Shown piece by piece: positions 1 through 8,359 of a DNA stretch of 64,000 nucleotides. The DNA is from JAUIIK01 sp963745675. Its GTDB lineage: Bacteria > Chloroflexota > Chloroflexia > Thermomicrobiales > CFX8. A program made the translations under genes and the position numbers. The stretch is taken from positions 558,001-622,000 of the forward strand of contig CAVUYM010000018.1 in the NCBI GenBank assembly GCA_963745675.1, in the 5' to 3' direction. Each line of letters begins with the position of its first letter. Position 1 is the stretch's first letter. The notes beneath the pieces were generated by a model. That model saw only the letters and a list, made by a program, of their open reading frames with translations. It did no database searches and was not told the DNA's origin.

Positions 1-1
1 C

Positions 2-1069
2 AACGACCTCACGCCCGAAAACTTCGGACGCATCGCCGCCCAGACTGCCAAGCAAGTTATCCTGCAACGCATTCGTGACTACGAGCGCGAGACGATCTAC
101 GACGAATTCAAGGATCGAGTTGGCGAGGTCCTGACGGGTCTCATTCAGCGTGCCGATCGCCGCGCCGTCATCGTAGAACTGGGCGGAAAAGCTGAAGCGA
201 TCATGCCTGCCCGCGAGCAGGTGCCGAATGAGCGCTATTCGCCCGGTCAACGTCTCAAGGTCTATCTCAAAGAGGTAAACAGCGAATCGCGCGGCCCGCA
301 GCTAATTGTCAGCCGGACGCACGGAGCGCTGATCAAGCGGCTGTTCGAACTCGAAGTGCCCGAGGTCTTCTCCGGTGCTGTCGTAATCGAAGCAATCGCA
401 CGAGAACCTGGCCTTCGAAGCAAGGTCGCGGTTGCCGCGCGCCAGGACAACGTCGACCCGGTTGGCTCCTGTGTCGGTATCCGCGGCGTTCGTATTACGA
501 ACATCGTCGATGAGCTGCAGGGCGAAAAAATCGACGTCATCGAATACGCCTCCGACATTCAGACCTTTATTTCGAATGCCCTTTCACCTGCGAAACCGAT
601 CAGCGTTCAACTCATCGAAGACGGTGAACAGAAAGTGGCGCGGGTTATTGTTCCAACGGATCAGATGTCCCTGGCAATCGGCAAAGACGGCCAAAACGCC
701 CGGCTTGCATACAAATTGACCGGTTGGCGGATTGACGTCAAGGATCCGGAATCGTTGCGAGTCTCCGATAGCGAAGGCGACGACTTCTTGCGCCAGGCTC
801 AAGAGGCACTTGCAGAGATGCGGGCCGAGCAGGACTTCTTCATTCAGGGCCGGCAACCGCGGCTGGTACGTCCGGACGGCACTTTCATCCATATCGAGAA
901 AGAATTCGGCCCCTTACCTGACGATCTGGTTGGAATGAGCGTAGATGTTGAATTAGTGGAAGACATTGTGAACGTCCATTACAACCGCGATTTGCGTGCT
1001 CGGTTCAACTTCGAGACTGGAGAGATGCTGCCACTGTATGACGAACTCGTACTCGATCCTGCCGATTAG
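2..1069 (+). CDS. nusA: Transcription termination/antitermination factor NusA (5' end outside window)
   Basis: The open frame runs from base 2 without a start, so the N-terminus lies upstream. The first residues visible (NDLTPENFGRIAAQTAKQVI) belong to the end of the NusA N-terminal RNA-polymerase-binding domain. They are followed by an S1 domain (around GEVLTGLIQRADRRAVIVEL) and two KH domains, with the KH signature IVPTDQMSLAIGKDGQNARL. NusA binds RNA polymerase and nascent RNA and modulates pausing, termination and antitermination. About 130 residues after the KH2 region are less conserved and fairly acidic. It heads the classical nusA-ylxR-infB-rbfA operon; ylxR starts 26 bases downstream. 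Identity is secure; only the start is missing. Confidence 0.96.
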   Translation, partial: NDLTPENFGRIAAQTAKQVILQRIRDYERETIYDEFKDRVGEVLTGLIQRADRRAVIVELGGKAEAIMPAREQVPNERYSPGQRLKVYLKEVNSESRGPQLIVSRTHGALIKRLFELEVPEVFSGAVVIEAIAREPGLRSKVAVAARQDNVDPVGSCVGIRGVRITNIVDELQGEKIDVIEYASDIQTFISNALSPAKPISVQLIEDGEQKVARVIVPTDQMSLAIGKDGQNARLAYKLTGWRIDVKDPESLRVSDSEGDDFLRQAQEALAEMRAEQDFFIQGRQPRLVRPDGTFIHIEKEFGPLPDDLVGMSVDVELVEDIVNVHYNRDLRARFNFETGEMLPLYDELVLDPAD

Positions 1070-1095
1070 CTCGCGGGCTGGAGACGAGACCTTCA

Positions 1096-1422
1096 ATGGC
1101 AGCAGAAACAACATCTGGCGGCAGACGCAAGCAGGGCACGCGTCCGCGGCATGTGCCACAACGAACGTGTGTGGCCTGTCGCGAAGTGGATGCGAAACGC
1201 GAATACACGCGTCTGGTGAGAACACCGGAACGTACGGTTGAAGTTGATCCGAGCGGCAAGGCCAACGGACGCGGAGCATACTTGCACCGGTCTCGTCGCT
1301 GCTGGTCGAGGGCGCTCGAAAGCGGCGCTATTGCAAAGGCATTGAAAGTAGAGCTTGACAAAGAAGATCGGGAGCGATTGTGGACATATGCGCGCACGCA
1401 CTTTCCACCCGATGAAGATTAG
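1096..1422 (+). CDS. ylxR: YlxR/RnpM family RNA-binding protein (DUF448)
   Basis: This is a 108-residue basic protein. It has the family signature PQRTCVACREV near residue 21 and the second conserved patch GRGAYLHRSRRCW near residue 57. YlxR is a small nucleic-acid-binding protein nearly always encoded between nusA and infB. In Firmicutes it has been linked to regulation of RNase P and of transcription (known of the family, not shown here). The start ATG is 26 bases after nusA, with GGAG about 11 bases upstream. The length is slightly above the usual 90-100 residues because of a short basic N-terminal extension. Confidence 0.92.
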   Translation: MAAETTSGGRRKQGTRPRHVPQRTCVACREVDAKREYTRLVRTPERTVEVDPSGKANGRGAYLHRSRRCWSRALESGAIAKALKVELDKEDRERLWTYARTHFPPDED

Positions 1423-1457
1423 GTGCGCGATGGGGAGTTTTCAGGAGGGATCAATAT

Positions 1458-3329
1458 ATGAGTGCATCCAGAAGTAGGGGTCGTTCACGCGGACGGCGGC
1501 GAGGTAGACAAGATCAGAATTCCGATTTCGAACAACAATCGGTCGCAACGATTGAGCAGACCTACGACGAGCCAATTCAAATCGGATCGGCTATTACCGT
1601 AGGCGAACTCGGAGAATTGCTCCAGCGCTCAGGCATCGACGTGATCAAAGAGCTCATGTCAAGCGGCATCATGGCCACGCTCAACCAGCAGATCGACTAT
1701 GAAGCAGCCGCCAAAGTTGCTGAAAGCTTTGGAGCTGTCCCGCTGCCGGCTGAATCCGCCGGCGCCGATGGTCGCGATGCTTTCGAGGAAGCCCTGGTTG
1801 AAAGTGCCGCTTCGGACGTTGCCGTCGAGCGACCACCGATCGTTACGATCATGGGACACGTTGATCACGGAAAGACGGCGTTGCTCGACACAATCCGCAA
1901 GGCGAGAGTTGCAAGCACAGAAGCGGGCGGTATCACCCAGCGCATCGGTGCATATCAGGTCGAAATCGACAATCGCAAGATCACATTTCTCGACACACCC
2001 GGACACGAGGCGTTCTCGGCCATGCGTGCTCGCGGCGCTCAGGCTACGGACATAGCTGTTCTCGTCGTCGCAGCCGACGATGGTGTTATGCCTCAAACGC
2101 GGGAGGCGATCGCTCACGCAAAGGCGGCCGGAGTACCGATCATCGTAGCCATCAACAAGATGGACCTGGAATCTGCAAATCCGCTCTACGTCAAGCAACA
2201 ACTCTCCGATGCCGGAGTAATTCCAGAAGAATATGGCGGTGATGTTCCGACGGTTGAACTATCAGCCAAAGCCAACATGGGCATCGATGATCTCCTTGAG
2301 ATGATCCTGCTGGTCGCGGACATTCAGGATCTTCGTGCAGATGCCGACCGCAACGCCATCGGAGTCATTATTGAAGCTGAGCTTGAACGCTCTCGCGGTG
2401 TGGCGGCAACCGTCCTCGTCCAGGCTGGTACGGTAAGAGTTCGTGACGTCGCCGTTGCAGGTGCTACTTATGGCCGCATCCGGGCAATGACAGACGATCT
2501 CGGCAATGAGGTTCAGGAAGCTGGTCCATCGACACCGGTTAAGGTCTTCGGTCTCTTCGAGTTACCCGAAGCGGGCGACATTTTTGAGGTCGTTGCCGAT
2601 GAGCGCACCGCTCGCGATCTCGCCGAACAACGTGGATTCGATCGCAACGATGCGATGAGCCAGACCCGGGTCAATCTCGACGACTTCTACACCCAGGTCC
2701 AGGAGGGCGGATCGAAAGAACTGCTCCTCGTCGTCAAAGCCGAAAGCACTGGATCGCTCGGTGCGGTGACTGGAAGCCTGACAAAGGTCGCCGAGGGCAT
2801 GGATGAAGTCGCCCTCACGATTGTCCACACCGGTACCGGTGCAATCTCCGAGTCAGACGTAAATCTCGCTGTCGCTTCCGGTGCAATCATCATCGGATTC
2901 AACGTGCGACCAGATGCAGCAGGCTCGCGCCTTGCCGACGCTGAGAATATCGATATTCGCTTCTACGATGTGATCTATCACCTCACCGAGGACATCAGTG
3001 CTGCAATGCGCGGACTCCTCGACCCGGAGCGACGCGAAGTCACCGACGGCTATGCCGAAGTGCGAGATACCTTCCGGCTACCGAACCGCGTCACCGTCGC
3101 CGGCTGTTACATCACCGATGGGCGCATCACCCGTAACGCGAAGGCGCGTCTGCTTCGCAACGGCGCCGTTATTGCCGACACGACAATAGCAACGCTCAAG
3201 CGCTTCAAGGATGATGTCCGCGAAGTCACTTCAGGCTATGAGTGCGGGCTAACGCTGGATGGATACAGCGAAGTTGAAGTCGGTGATCTCATTGAGGTCT
3301 ACCGCATCGAAGAGATCAGCCGGGCGTAG
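1458..3329 (+). CDS. infB: Translation initiation factor IF-2
   Basis: At 623 residues this is a short IF-2 (E. coli is 890). The N-terminal extension is reduced to an Arg/Gly/Ser-rich tail (RSRGRSRGRRRGRQ), then the IF2_N fold. The GTPase domain follows: G1 GHVDHGKT at residues 133-140, G3 DTPGHEAF and G4 NKMD. Domains II, III and C2 end in GYECGLTLDGYSEVEVGD, the fMet-tRNA-binding region. IF-2 places initiator tRNA on the 30S subunit and promotes subunit joining. A strong ribosome-binding site (AGGAGGG) lies about 10 bases before the ATG. The stop codon overlaps the GTG of rbfA by one base, implying translational coupling. Confidence 0.97.
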   Translation: MSASRSRGRSRGRRRGRQDQNSDFEQQSVATIEQTYDEPIQIGSAITVGELGELLQRSGIDVIKELMSSGIMATLNQQIDYEAAAKVAESFGAVPLPAESAGADGRDAFEEALVESAASDVAVERPPIVTIMGHVDHGKTALLDTIRKARVASTEAGGITQRIGAYQVEIDNRKITFLDTPGHEAFSAMRARGAQATDIAVLVVAADDGVMPQTREAIAHAKAAGVPIIVAINKMDLESANPLYVKQQLSDAGVIPEEYGGDVPTVELSAKANMGIDDLLEMILLVADIQDLRADADRNAIGVIIEAELERSRGVAATVLVQAGTVRVRDVAVAGATYGRIRAMTDDLGNEVQEAGPSTPVKVFGLFELPEAGDIFEVVADERTARDLAEQRGFDRNDAMSQTRVNLDDFYTQVQEGGSKELLLVVKAESTGSLGAVTGSLTKVAEGMDEVALTIVHTGTGAISESDVNLAVASGAIIIGFNVRPDAAGSRLADAENIDIRFYDVIYHLTEDISAAMRGLLDPERREVTDGYAEVRDTFRLPNRVTVAGCYITDGRITRNAKARLLRNGAVIADTTIATLKRFKDDVREVTSGYECGLTLDGYSEVEVGDLIEVYRIEEISRA

Positions 3330-3685
3330 TGAGCGCTAGACGCAGACGACAAGTTGGCTCAATTCTTCGCGAAGAATTGAGCCAGATCATCCAGCAGGAG
3401 CTGAAGGATCCGCGACTCGGATTCGCCAGCATTTTGCGGGTCGAAGTCGCGCCCGATATGAGTTTTGCGCGTGTGTTCATCAGCGTCTTCGGTAGCCAGG
3501 AAGAACGCGACGCAACAATCGAGGCGTTGGAGCACGCAAATGGCTTCATACGCCGGCAGCTTGCGCCGCGTCTTTCTTTGCGGACAATTCCCCGTCTTCA
3601 ATTCGTGCTCGATCGATCGATGGAACACGCTGAACATGTCGCGCGACTTCTCGCCGAAGTCGAGGCAAATAAGCCATCGGAGTAG
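3329..3685 (+). CDS. rbfA: 30S ribosome-binding factor RbfA
   Basis: This 118-residue protein has the KH-like RbfA fold: start SARRRRQVGSILREELSQII, core DPRLGFASILRVEVAPDMSFARVF and the end region PRLQFVLDRSMEHAEHVARLL. RbfA acts late in 16S rRNA 5'-end maturation and cold adaptation of 30S subunits. The start codon is GTG, overlapping the infB stop by one base (TAGTG), so no separate ribosome-binding site is needed. nrnA begins 26 bases after its stop. Confidence 0.95.
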   Translation: MSARRRRQVGSILREELSQIIQQELKDPRLGFASILRVEVAPDMSFARVFISVFGSQEERDATIEALEHANGFIRRQLAPRLSLRTIPRLQFVLDRSMEHAEHVARLLAEVEANKPSE

Positions 3686-3711
3686 CCTGGAATAGGTGTC
3701 CTGGAGGTAGG

Positions 3712-4767
3712 TTGAACACCAGACATGAGAACTTTGCCGACATTCCCAGGCTCGCCAGCGACATTCGCCAGGCTATCCTGTCAGCCGAGCGCCCGATCAT
3801 CGCAACACACGCACGCGTCGATGCTGACGCCGTCGGTTCGGCCATAGGCCTGGCCCATATCTGCCGAGGTGTCGGGGTTACTCCCCATGCCGTGCGGGCC
3901 GGAGATTTCCGACTCCCGCCAACGCTTGATTTTATCGACATCGAAGAACTCCTCAGCGACACCAATCTTGAACCTATCAACGACGCCGATCTTGTGATCT
4001 TCGTCGACTGCGCTGACGAGGACCGCGCTGGCGACGTTTCGGTAGCGCTGAGCCAACGCCAGGACTGTTATCGCTCGATCAACATCGATCATCACGTTAC
4101 CAATACGCGCTTCGCCGATATCAATTTGGTCATTCCCGAAGCTGCCGCCACATGCGAGATCCTGGTACATCTACTGTCGTCGCTCGAAATGACGATAGCG
4201 CCCGATCTCGCGACTGCGTTGATGGCGGGCGCCTATGGGGATACGCTCGGCCTCAAGACGCCAAGTACAACTCCTGCGACCATGCGAGCATGCGCCGACC
4301 TCTACGAAGCAGGGGCATATCTCGACCTCATCGTTGACAAACTCTTTCGCAAGAAACCGATGTCCACCGCCCACCTGTGGGGCGAAGTGCAGGCGCGCGC
4401 TGCCTGGCATGGCCGTCTGGTCTGGTCCATCGTCACCAACGAGATGCTAGAGCGATCTGGAGCGCAACCATCGGAGACGGAAGGGCTCGTCAATTTCCTT
4501 GCCGGAATTGAAGGAGCCTTCGCAGCTACACTGGTCCAGGAATCTCCGGATGGCTGGCGAGTCAGCCTCCGCTCGACGACCGCGCTGGTGGACGTGTCCG
4601 AGCTTGCCAGTCATTTCGGCGGTGGCGGGCATCCACGAGCAGCAGGCTGCCGGCTGGAACCTGGGCGCGAATCGGTCGACCAGTTCCTCGCCTACATTGC
4701 AGCGGAGCTCGACCTGCTTCCAGACGACGCAGGCACTCGGCCCGCTGATGCCTCGCTCGCAGGCTAG
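3712..4767 (+). CDS. nrnA: DHH-family nanoRNase / pAp phosphatase (NrnA-like)
   Basis: This is a 351-residue two-domain phosphoesterase. The DHH domain carries HARVDADAVGSAIGLA (metal ligands), FVDCADEDRAG and NIDHHVTN, with D126-H127-H128 as the name motif. The C-terminal DHHA1 domain carries the substrate loop GGGGHPRAAGCR. The family degrades 2-5 nt RNA and dephosphorylates 3'-phosphoadenosine 5'-phosphate. It replaces Orn in many bacteria. Some members instead hydrolyse cyclic-dinucleotide products, which is relevant because a diadenylate cyclase is encoded at 40.4 kb. The start is TTG, chosen for the GGAGGTAGG just upstream. The 3' end overlaps truB by 20 bases. Confidence 0.9.
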   Translation: MNTRHENFADIPRLASDIRQAILSAERPIIATHARVDADAVGSAIGLAHICRGVGVTPHAVRAGDFRLPPTLDFIDIEELLSDTNLEPINDADLVIFVDCADEDRAGDVSVALSQRQDCYRSINIDHHVTNTRFADINLVIPEAAATCEILVHLLSSLEMTIAPDLATALMAGAYGDTLGLKTPSTTPATMRACADLYEAGAYLDLIVDKLFRKKPMSTAHLWGEVQARAAWHGRLVWSIVTNEMLERSGAQPSETEGLVNFLAGIEGAFAATLVQESPDGWRVSLRSTTALVDVSELASHFGGGGHPRAAGCRLEPGRESVDQFLAYIAAELDLLPDDAGTRPADASLAG

Positions 4768-5665
4768 CGCCCTCGTCGGTTTCCTGGCGATTGACAAGCC
4801 CGCAGGCTGGACCTCCCATGACGTCGTTGCCAAAGTCCGAAAACTAAGTGGTGTTCGGCGGGTTGGTCACGCGGGCACGCTTGATCCCTTCGCGACGGGT
4901 TTGCTCGTGGTTGGCGTCGGTAGAGCGACACGATTGATTCAATACGTTCAAGACAGTGTCAAAACGTACAGAGCGACCCTCAAACTCGGAGAAGAAACCG
5001 ACACCTTCGATCCGGAAGGAAACATCGTTGCAAGGTCGGTAATCTCCGTCTGGCCCTCACTCGATACGATCGAGCGCGCAATCAGCGAGTACAGAGGCGA
5101 GATCGATCAGATACCTCCGGCGCATTCAGCCATCCACATTCAAGGCAAGCGCGCCTATGAGCTCGCTAGAGCCGGACAACACTTCGAGATCCCTTCACGT
5201 AAGGTAACGATTCACACGCTCCACGTCATACGCTACGAGCCACCTGCGCTCGAACTCGCAATCTCGTGCTCATCCGGCACCTATATCCGCTCTCTTGCAC
5301 GCGATATCGGCCGCGACCTGGGAACCTATGCTTACTGTCAGGCGCTTCGCCGTACCGCGATTGGATCATTTGACGTCGATCACGCAATTGAAATAGCGGA
5401 TATGAGCCCTGAATCGTTTCGCGAGCAATGGCCCGCGATGTCTCTCCCGCCGGACATCGCGGTGCATGAATTCGAGCGCATCTCGCTCTCAGAAGCCCAG
5501 ACAGCGGCGTGGTATCATGGCCAGTCGCTCGGAGACGCCGTTGCGACATCACAAGGCGATCTCAATCCTGCGCGCGTTTACGCGTCGGACGGAAGCTTCG
5601 CCGGGCTTGGAAGATTCGAGGCTGAGCGCGGATTCCGGCCAGTGCTCGTCTATAACGCTGACTGA
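4748..5665 (+). CDS. truB: tRNA pseudouridine(55) synthase TruB
   Basis: The protein is 305 residues from the internal ATG at 4748 (MPRSQASALVGFLAIDKPAG). The frame is open further upstream, but that part lies inside nrnA. The catalytic Asp is D46 in GHAGTLDPFATGLLVVGVG. Other family blocks are DKPAGWTSHDVV, QIPPAHSAIHIQGKRAYELAR and SCSSGTYIRSLARDIG. TruB makes pseudouridine 55 in the T-loop of tRNAs. The last ~60 residues resemble a PUA-like TruB_C domain. The stop codon is immediately followed by the ribF ATG. Confidence 0.95.
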   Translation: MPRSQASALVGFLAIDKPAGWTSHDVVAKVRKLSGVRRVGHAGTLDPFATGLLVVGVGRATRLIQYVQDSVKTYRATLKLGEETDTFDPEGNIVARSVISVWPSLDTIERAISEYRGEIDQIPPAHSAIHIQGKRAYELARAGQHFEIPSRKVTIHTLHVIRYEPPALELAISCSSGTYIRSLARDIGRDLGTYAYCQALRRTAIGSFDVDHAIEIADMSPESFREQWPAMSLPPDIAVHEFERISLSEAQTAAWYHGQSLGDAVATSQGDLNPARVYASDGSFAGLGRFEAERGFRPVLVYNAD

Positions 5666-6655
5666 ATGGGTTCGCAATCGATGGCCTTGGTACCTGCGCA
5701 CGTTATCGAACGGTTCACTGCGGTAGGCTCTGCGCCTTCAGTAGTGACAATCGGCAACTTCGACGGGGTCCACGTCGGGCACCAGATGCTGCTCCGGCGT
5801 GTCGTCGAACGGGCGAGAGAGCTGGATGTGCGCCCACTCGTCGTCACCTTCGAGCCGCATCCAATTTCAGTACTGCGTCCAGACCATCCAATGCCGCGGA
5901 TTTCCCTCCCATCACTGAAGCTCGAGGCGATCCGATCGTGCGGGATCGCAGATATCGTCGTGATTCCCTTCGATCAGGAATTCGCATCATTGACTGCGGA
6001 AGAGTTTCTGGATCTTATCCGAACGACAATTCATCCGCGCGAGATCATCGTCGGTGAAGCGTTTCGCTTTGGTCATGGGCGTACCGGGGACGGCGAATAC
6101 ATCAAGACTTTCGCCCAGCGACATGGCTTTTCTGCGCAAATCGTCCAGCGTCTCGAAGAAGAAGAGGCGGTCGTCAGCAGTTCGCGAGTACGCGCTGCCC
6201 TCACATCTGGGGCGGTCGATGTGGCAGAAACCCTGCTGGGTCGACGCTTTAGATTACGTGGCGTCGTCGAACGGGGCTTCGCCCGTGGTCGCGAACTTGG
6301 CTATCCGACCGCCAATTTGATGGTCGTCGGAGAATTGCTCGTGCCGGACAGCGGCATTTATGCCGCCTACGTGCATATTCGCAATGGCAAACAGGATCCT
6401 CGTGACGGCTTGATCTATATAGGCACCAGTCCGACATTTGAGCCGCGGAATCGCACGGTCGAAGCCCATATCCTGGACTTCGATGGCGACCTCTATGCGC
6501 GAAATATCGAGATCGAGTTCGTCGCGCGTATTCGTGGTGACGAGAAATTTGATACGGTCGAAGCTCTGCTCGACCAGATTCGCCGGGATGAGGAGCAGAC
6601 TCGAGAGATTCTGCGCGATTGCAAACCGGAAGCCGAGTGGAGTGGCGCACTATGA
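5666..6655 (+). CDS. ribF: Bifunctional riboflavin kinase / FAD synthetase
   Basis: This 329-residue enzyme makes FMN from riboflavin and then FAD. The N-terminal FMN adenylyltransferase domain has the nucleotidyltransferase motif TIGNFDGVHVGHQ around residue 28 and later VGEAFRFGHGRTGD. The C-terminal flavokinase domain has GRELGYPTANL and the end region IEIEFVARIRGDEKFD. The ATG directly abuts the truB stop. A second ATG at 5681 (MALVPAHVIERF) is possible. The 3' end overlaps the tyrS start as ATGA, so the pair is translationally coupled. Confidence 0.95.
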   Translation: MGSQSMALVPAHVIERFTAVGSAPSVVTIGNFDGVHVGHQMLLRRVVERARELDVRPLVVTFEPHPISVLRPDHPMPRISLPSLKLEAIRSCGIADIVVIPFDQEFASLTAEEFLDLIRTTIHPREIIVGEAFRFGHGRTGDGEYIKTFAQRHGFSAQIVQRLEEEEAVVSSSRVRAALTSGAVDVAETLLGRRFRLRGVVERGFARGRELGYPTANLMVVGELLVPDSGIYAAYVHIRNGKQDPRDGLIYIGTSPTFEPRNRTVEAHILDFDGDLYARNIEIEFVARIRGDEKFDTVEALLDQIRRDEEQTREILRDCKPEAEWSGAL

Positions 6656-7884
6656 GCACCCAATCAACCAACGTCGAAATAATCACCGATGAGGACCGTA
6701 TTCAGCGGCTTCTCAACACGGGAACGGTCACCGTTGACGTGCGAGACAGCATGGAGCGCAAACTACGTTCCGGTCGCCAACTACGAATCAAGATGGGTTT
6801 CGATCCAAGTGCGCCCGACATACATATCGGTCACGCCGTCGGCATGCGCAAACTACGAGAGTTTCAGGATCTGGGCCACAAGGTCGTCATCATCGTTGGT
6901 GACTGGACTGCCCAGATCGGCGATCCATCGGGACGTTCGGCTCAGCGCCGAATGCTAACCGCAGAAGAAGTTCGCTCCAACGCTCAAACCTACCTCGATC
7001 AGTTTTTCAAAGTTGTCGATGACAATCCCGATAAGGTTGAGATTGCCTGGCAATCCCGCTGGTTTGCCGATTTCGATCTTGCCGATGTTTTGAACCTAAC
7101 GAGCAAGTTCACAGTTGCCCGAATGATGGCACGTGAAGACTTCCGGACACGCTTCGAAAATGAAGCAACAATCGGAATCGTCGAATTCCTCTACCCGCTG
7201 ATGCAAGCCTACGATTCGGTCGCCGTTCGAGCCGATGTCGAAATGGGTGGCACCGACCAGACATTCAACCTGCTTGTTGGGCGAGATATCCAGCGCGAGA
7301 TGGGCCAAGAACCACAGGATATCCTGACCGTTCCAATCCTTGCGGGCACAGACGGCGTCCAGAAGATGTCGAAAAGTCTGGGCAACTACGTCGGCGTCAC
7401 CGATGAGCCAAACGACATGTACGGCAAGCTTATGTCGATTCCTGATACTGCCCTCGACGAATACCTCGTCCTGGCCGCGAGTCTTCCCACCGATGAAATC
7501 GATGCCTTGCGAGCGAGCCTTGCCGACGGCAGCGGCCATCCGCGTGACATTAAAGATCGCATGGCAGCCAGTGTTGTCGAACGCTACCACGGGGCGGAAG
7601 CCGCTGAAGCTGCACGCCAGGAATTTCGGCGGGTCTTCCAGCAGGGGCAGGTGCCGGACGACATCCAGGAATTTTCGATCACCTACCCGACAACGATCGT
7701 CGACATGTTGCGCGCCGTCGGGTTCGCAACGAGCAACAATGAAGCCCGGCGCTTGGTCCAGCAGGGTGGCGTCCGCATCGATGGCGAAAAGATCGAGGAT
7801 GTTGACTCCGAACTCTCGTTCGACTCATCTGTCGTCCTGCAAGCCGGTCGGCGTCGCTTTGCCCGCCTCAATCCGGGGCATTAG
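6652..7884 (+). CDS. tyrS: Tyrosyl-tRNA synthetase
   Basis: The protein is 410 residues from the ATG that overlaps the ribF stop; an upstream in-frame ATG at 6619 lies inside ribF and is not preferred. It is a class I synthetase. The HIGH motif is HIGH at residues 58-61, in MGFDPSAPDIHIGHAVGM. The KMSKS loop starts at K238 (KMSKSLGNYVGV). A C-terminal S4 domain (NNEARRLVQQGGVRIDGEKI) binds the tRNA. The long insert and overall size match the TyrZ-like subtype rather than the shorter E. coli type. It charges tRNA-Tyr; the only tRNA-Tyr seen here is far away at 48.5 kb. Confidence 0.96.
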   Translation: MSTQSTNVEIITDEDRIQRLLNTGTVTVDVRDSMERKLRSGRQLRIKMGFDPSAPDIHIGHAVGMRKLREFQDLGHKVVIIVGDWTAQIGDPSGRSAQRRMLTAEEVRSNAQTYLDQFFKVVDDNPDKVEIAWQSRWFADFDLADVLNLTSKFTVARMMAREDFRTRFENEATIGIVEFLYPLMQAYDSVAVRADVEMGGTDQTFNLLVGRDIQREMGQEPQDILTVPILAGTDGVQKMSKSLGNYVGVTDEPNDMYGKLMSIPDTALDEYLVLAASLPTDEIDALRASLADGSGHPRDIKDRMAASVVERYHGAEAAEAARQEFRRVFQQGQVPDDIQEFSITYPTTIVDMLRAVGFATSNNEARRLVQQGGVRIDGEKIEDVDSELSFDSSVVLQAGRRRFARLNPGH

Positions 7885-8011
7885 TCCGACAACGCTTTCG
7901 GGGCCGAATTTGGTACCCAAAGTGTCGATAGTTGCCGTCCTGGCCTTTGACAACTGAACCAGTTCGAAATCTGACGCCTCATTCGGTGGCGTTCGTAGCC
8001 AAATGGTCACT

Positions 8012-8041
8012 TTGACAGGTCTATCACCTGGCACATATACT
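8012..8041 (+). promoter_or_regulatory. Sigma-70 type promoter for tRNA-Pro/tRNA-Gly
   Basis: TTGACA at 8012-8017 and TATACT at 8036-8041 are separated by 18 bases and end 14 bases before the tRNA-Pro 5' end. Both hexamers are near-consensus, as expected for a stable-RNA promoter. The rest of the tyrS-tRNA gap (7885-8011) shows no gene. Confidence 0.7.
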
Positions 8042-8055
8042 TGAGGGTCCGCAAT

Positions 8056-8132
8056 CGGGGTGTGGCGCAGCCTGGCAGCGCGCGGCGTTTGGGACGCTGA
8101 GGTCGGAGGTTCAAATCCTCTCACCCCGACCA
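8056..8132 (+). tRNA. tRNA-Pro (anticodon TGG)
   Basis: The acceptor stem CGGGGTG/CACCCCG closes the cloverleaf, and the anticodon loop reads TTTGGGA. The T-arm is GGAGGTTCAAATCCTC, and CCA is encoded. It decodes CCA/CCG and related Pro codons. Confidence 0.95.
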
Positions 8133-8167
8133 GCACTGGATGGCCAGTGGTTGAACAATCTATTTAT

Positions 8168-8240
8168 GCGGGGGTAACTCAGCTGGTAGAGTACCTGCCT
8201 TCCAAGCAGGCTGTCGCGGGTTCGAGTCCCGTCCCCCGCT
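8168..8240 (+). tRNA. tRNA-Gly (anticodon TCC)
   Basis: The acceptor stem GCGGGGG/CCCCCGC closes the cloverleaf. The anticodon stem is CCTGC/GCAGG with loop CTTCCAA, and the T-loop is TTCGAGT. CCA is not encoded. It lies 35 bases after tRNA-Pro and is probably co-transcribed with it. Confidence 0.95.
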
Positions 8241-8359
8241 CTCTTTCGCAATGACCCCTCAACCGTTGTGAGAAGCGCCTCAGGCACGTGCTGTCCGCAA
8301 TGAATTTCTACCATACCCAATCTGTTCGGTCACGTGCATTCGATACTGATGTTCCCTAT

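Noticed and set aside
4499..4747. 83-codon upstream extension of truB
   Set aside because: It lies inside nrnA in another frame and is unlike TruB; the ATG at 4748 gives a normal TruB length.
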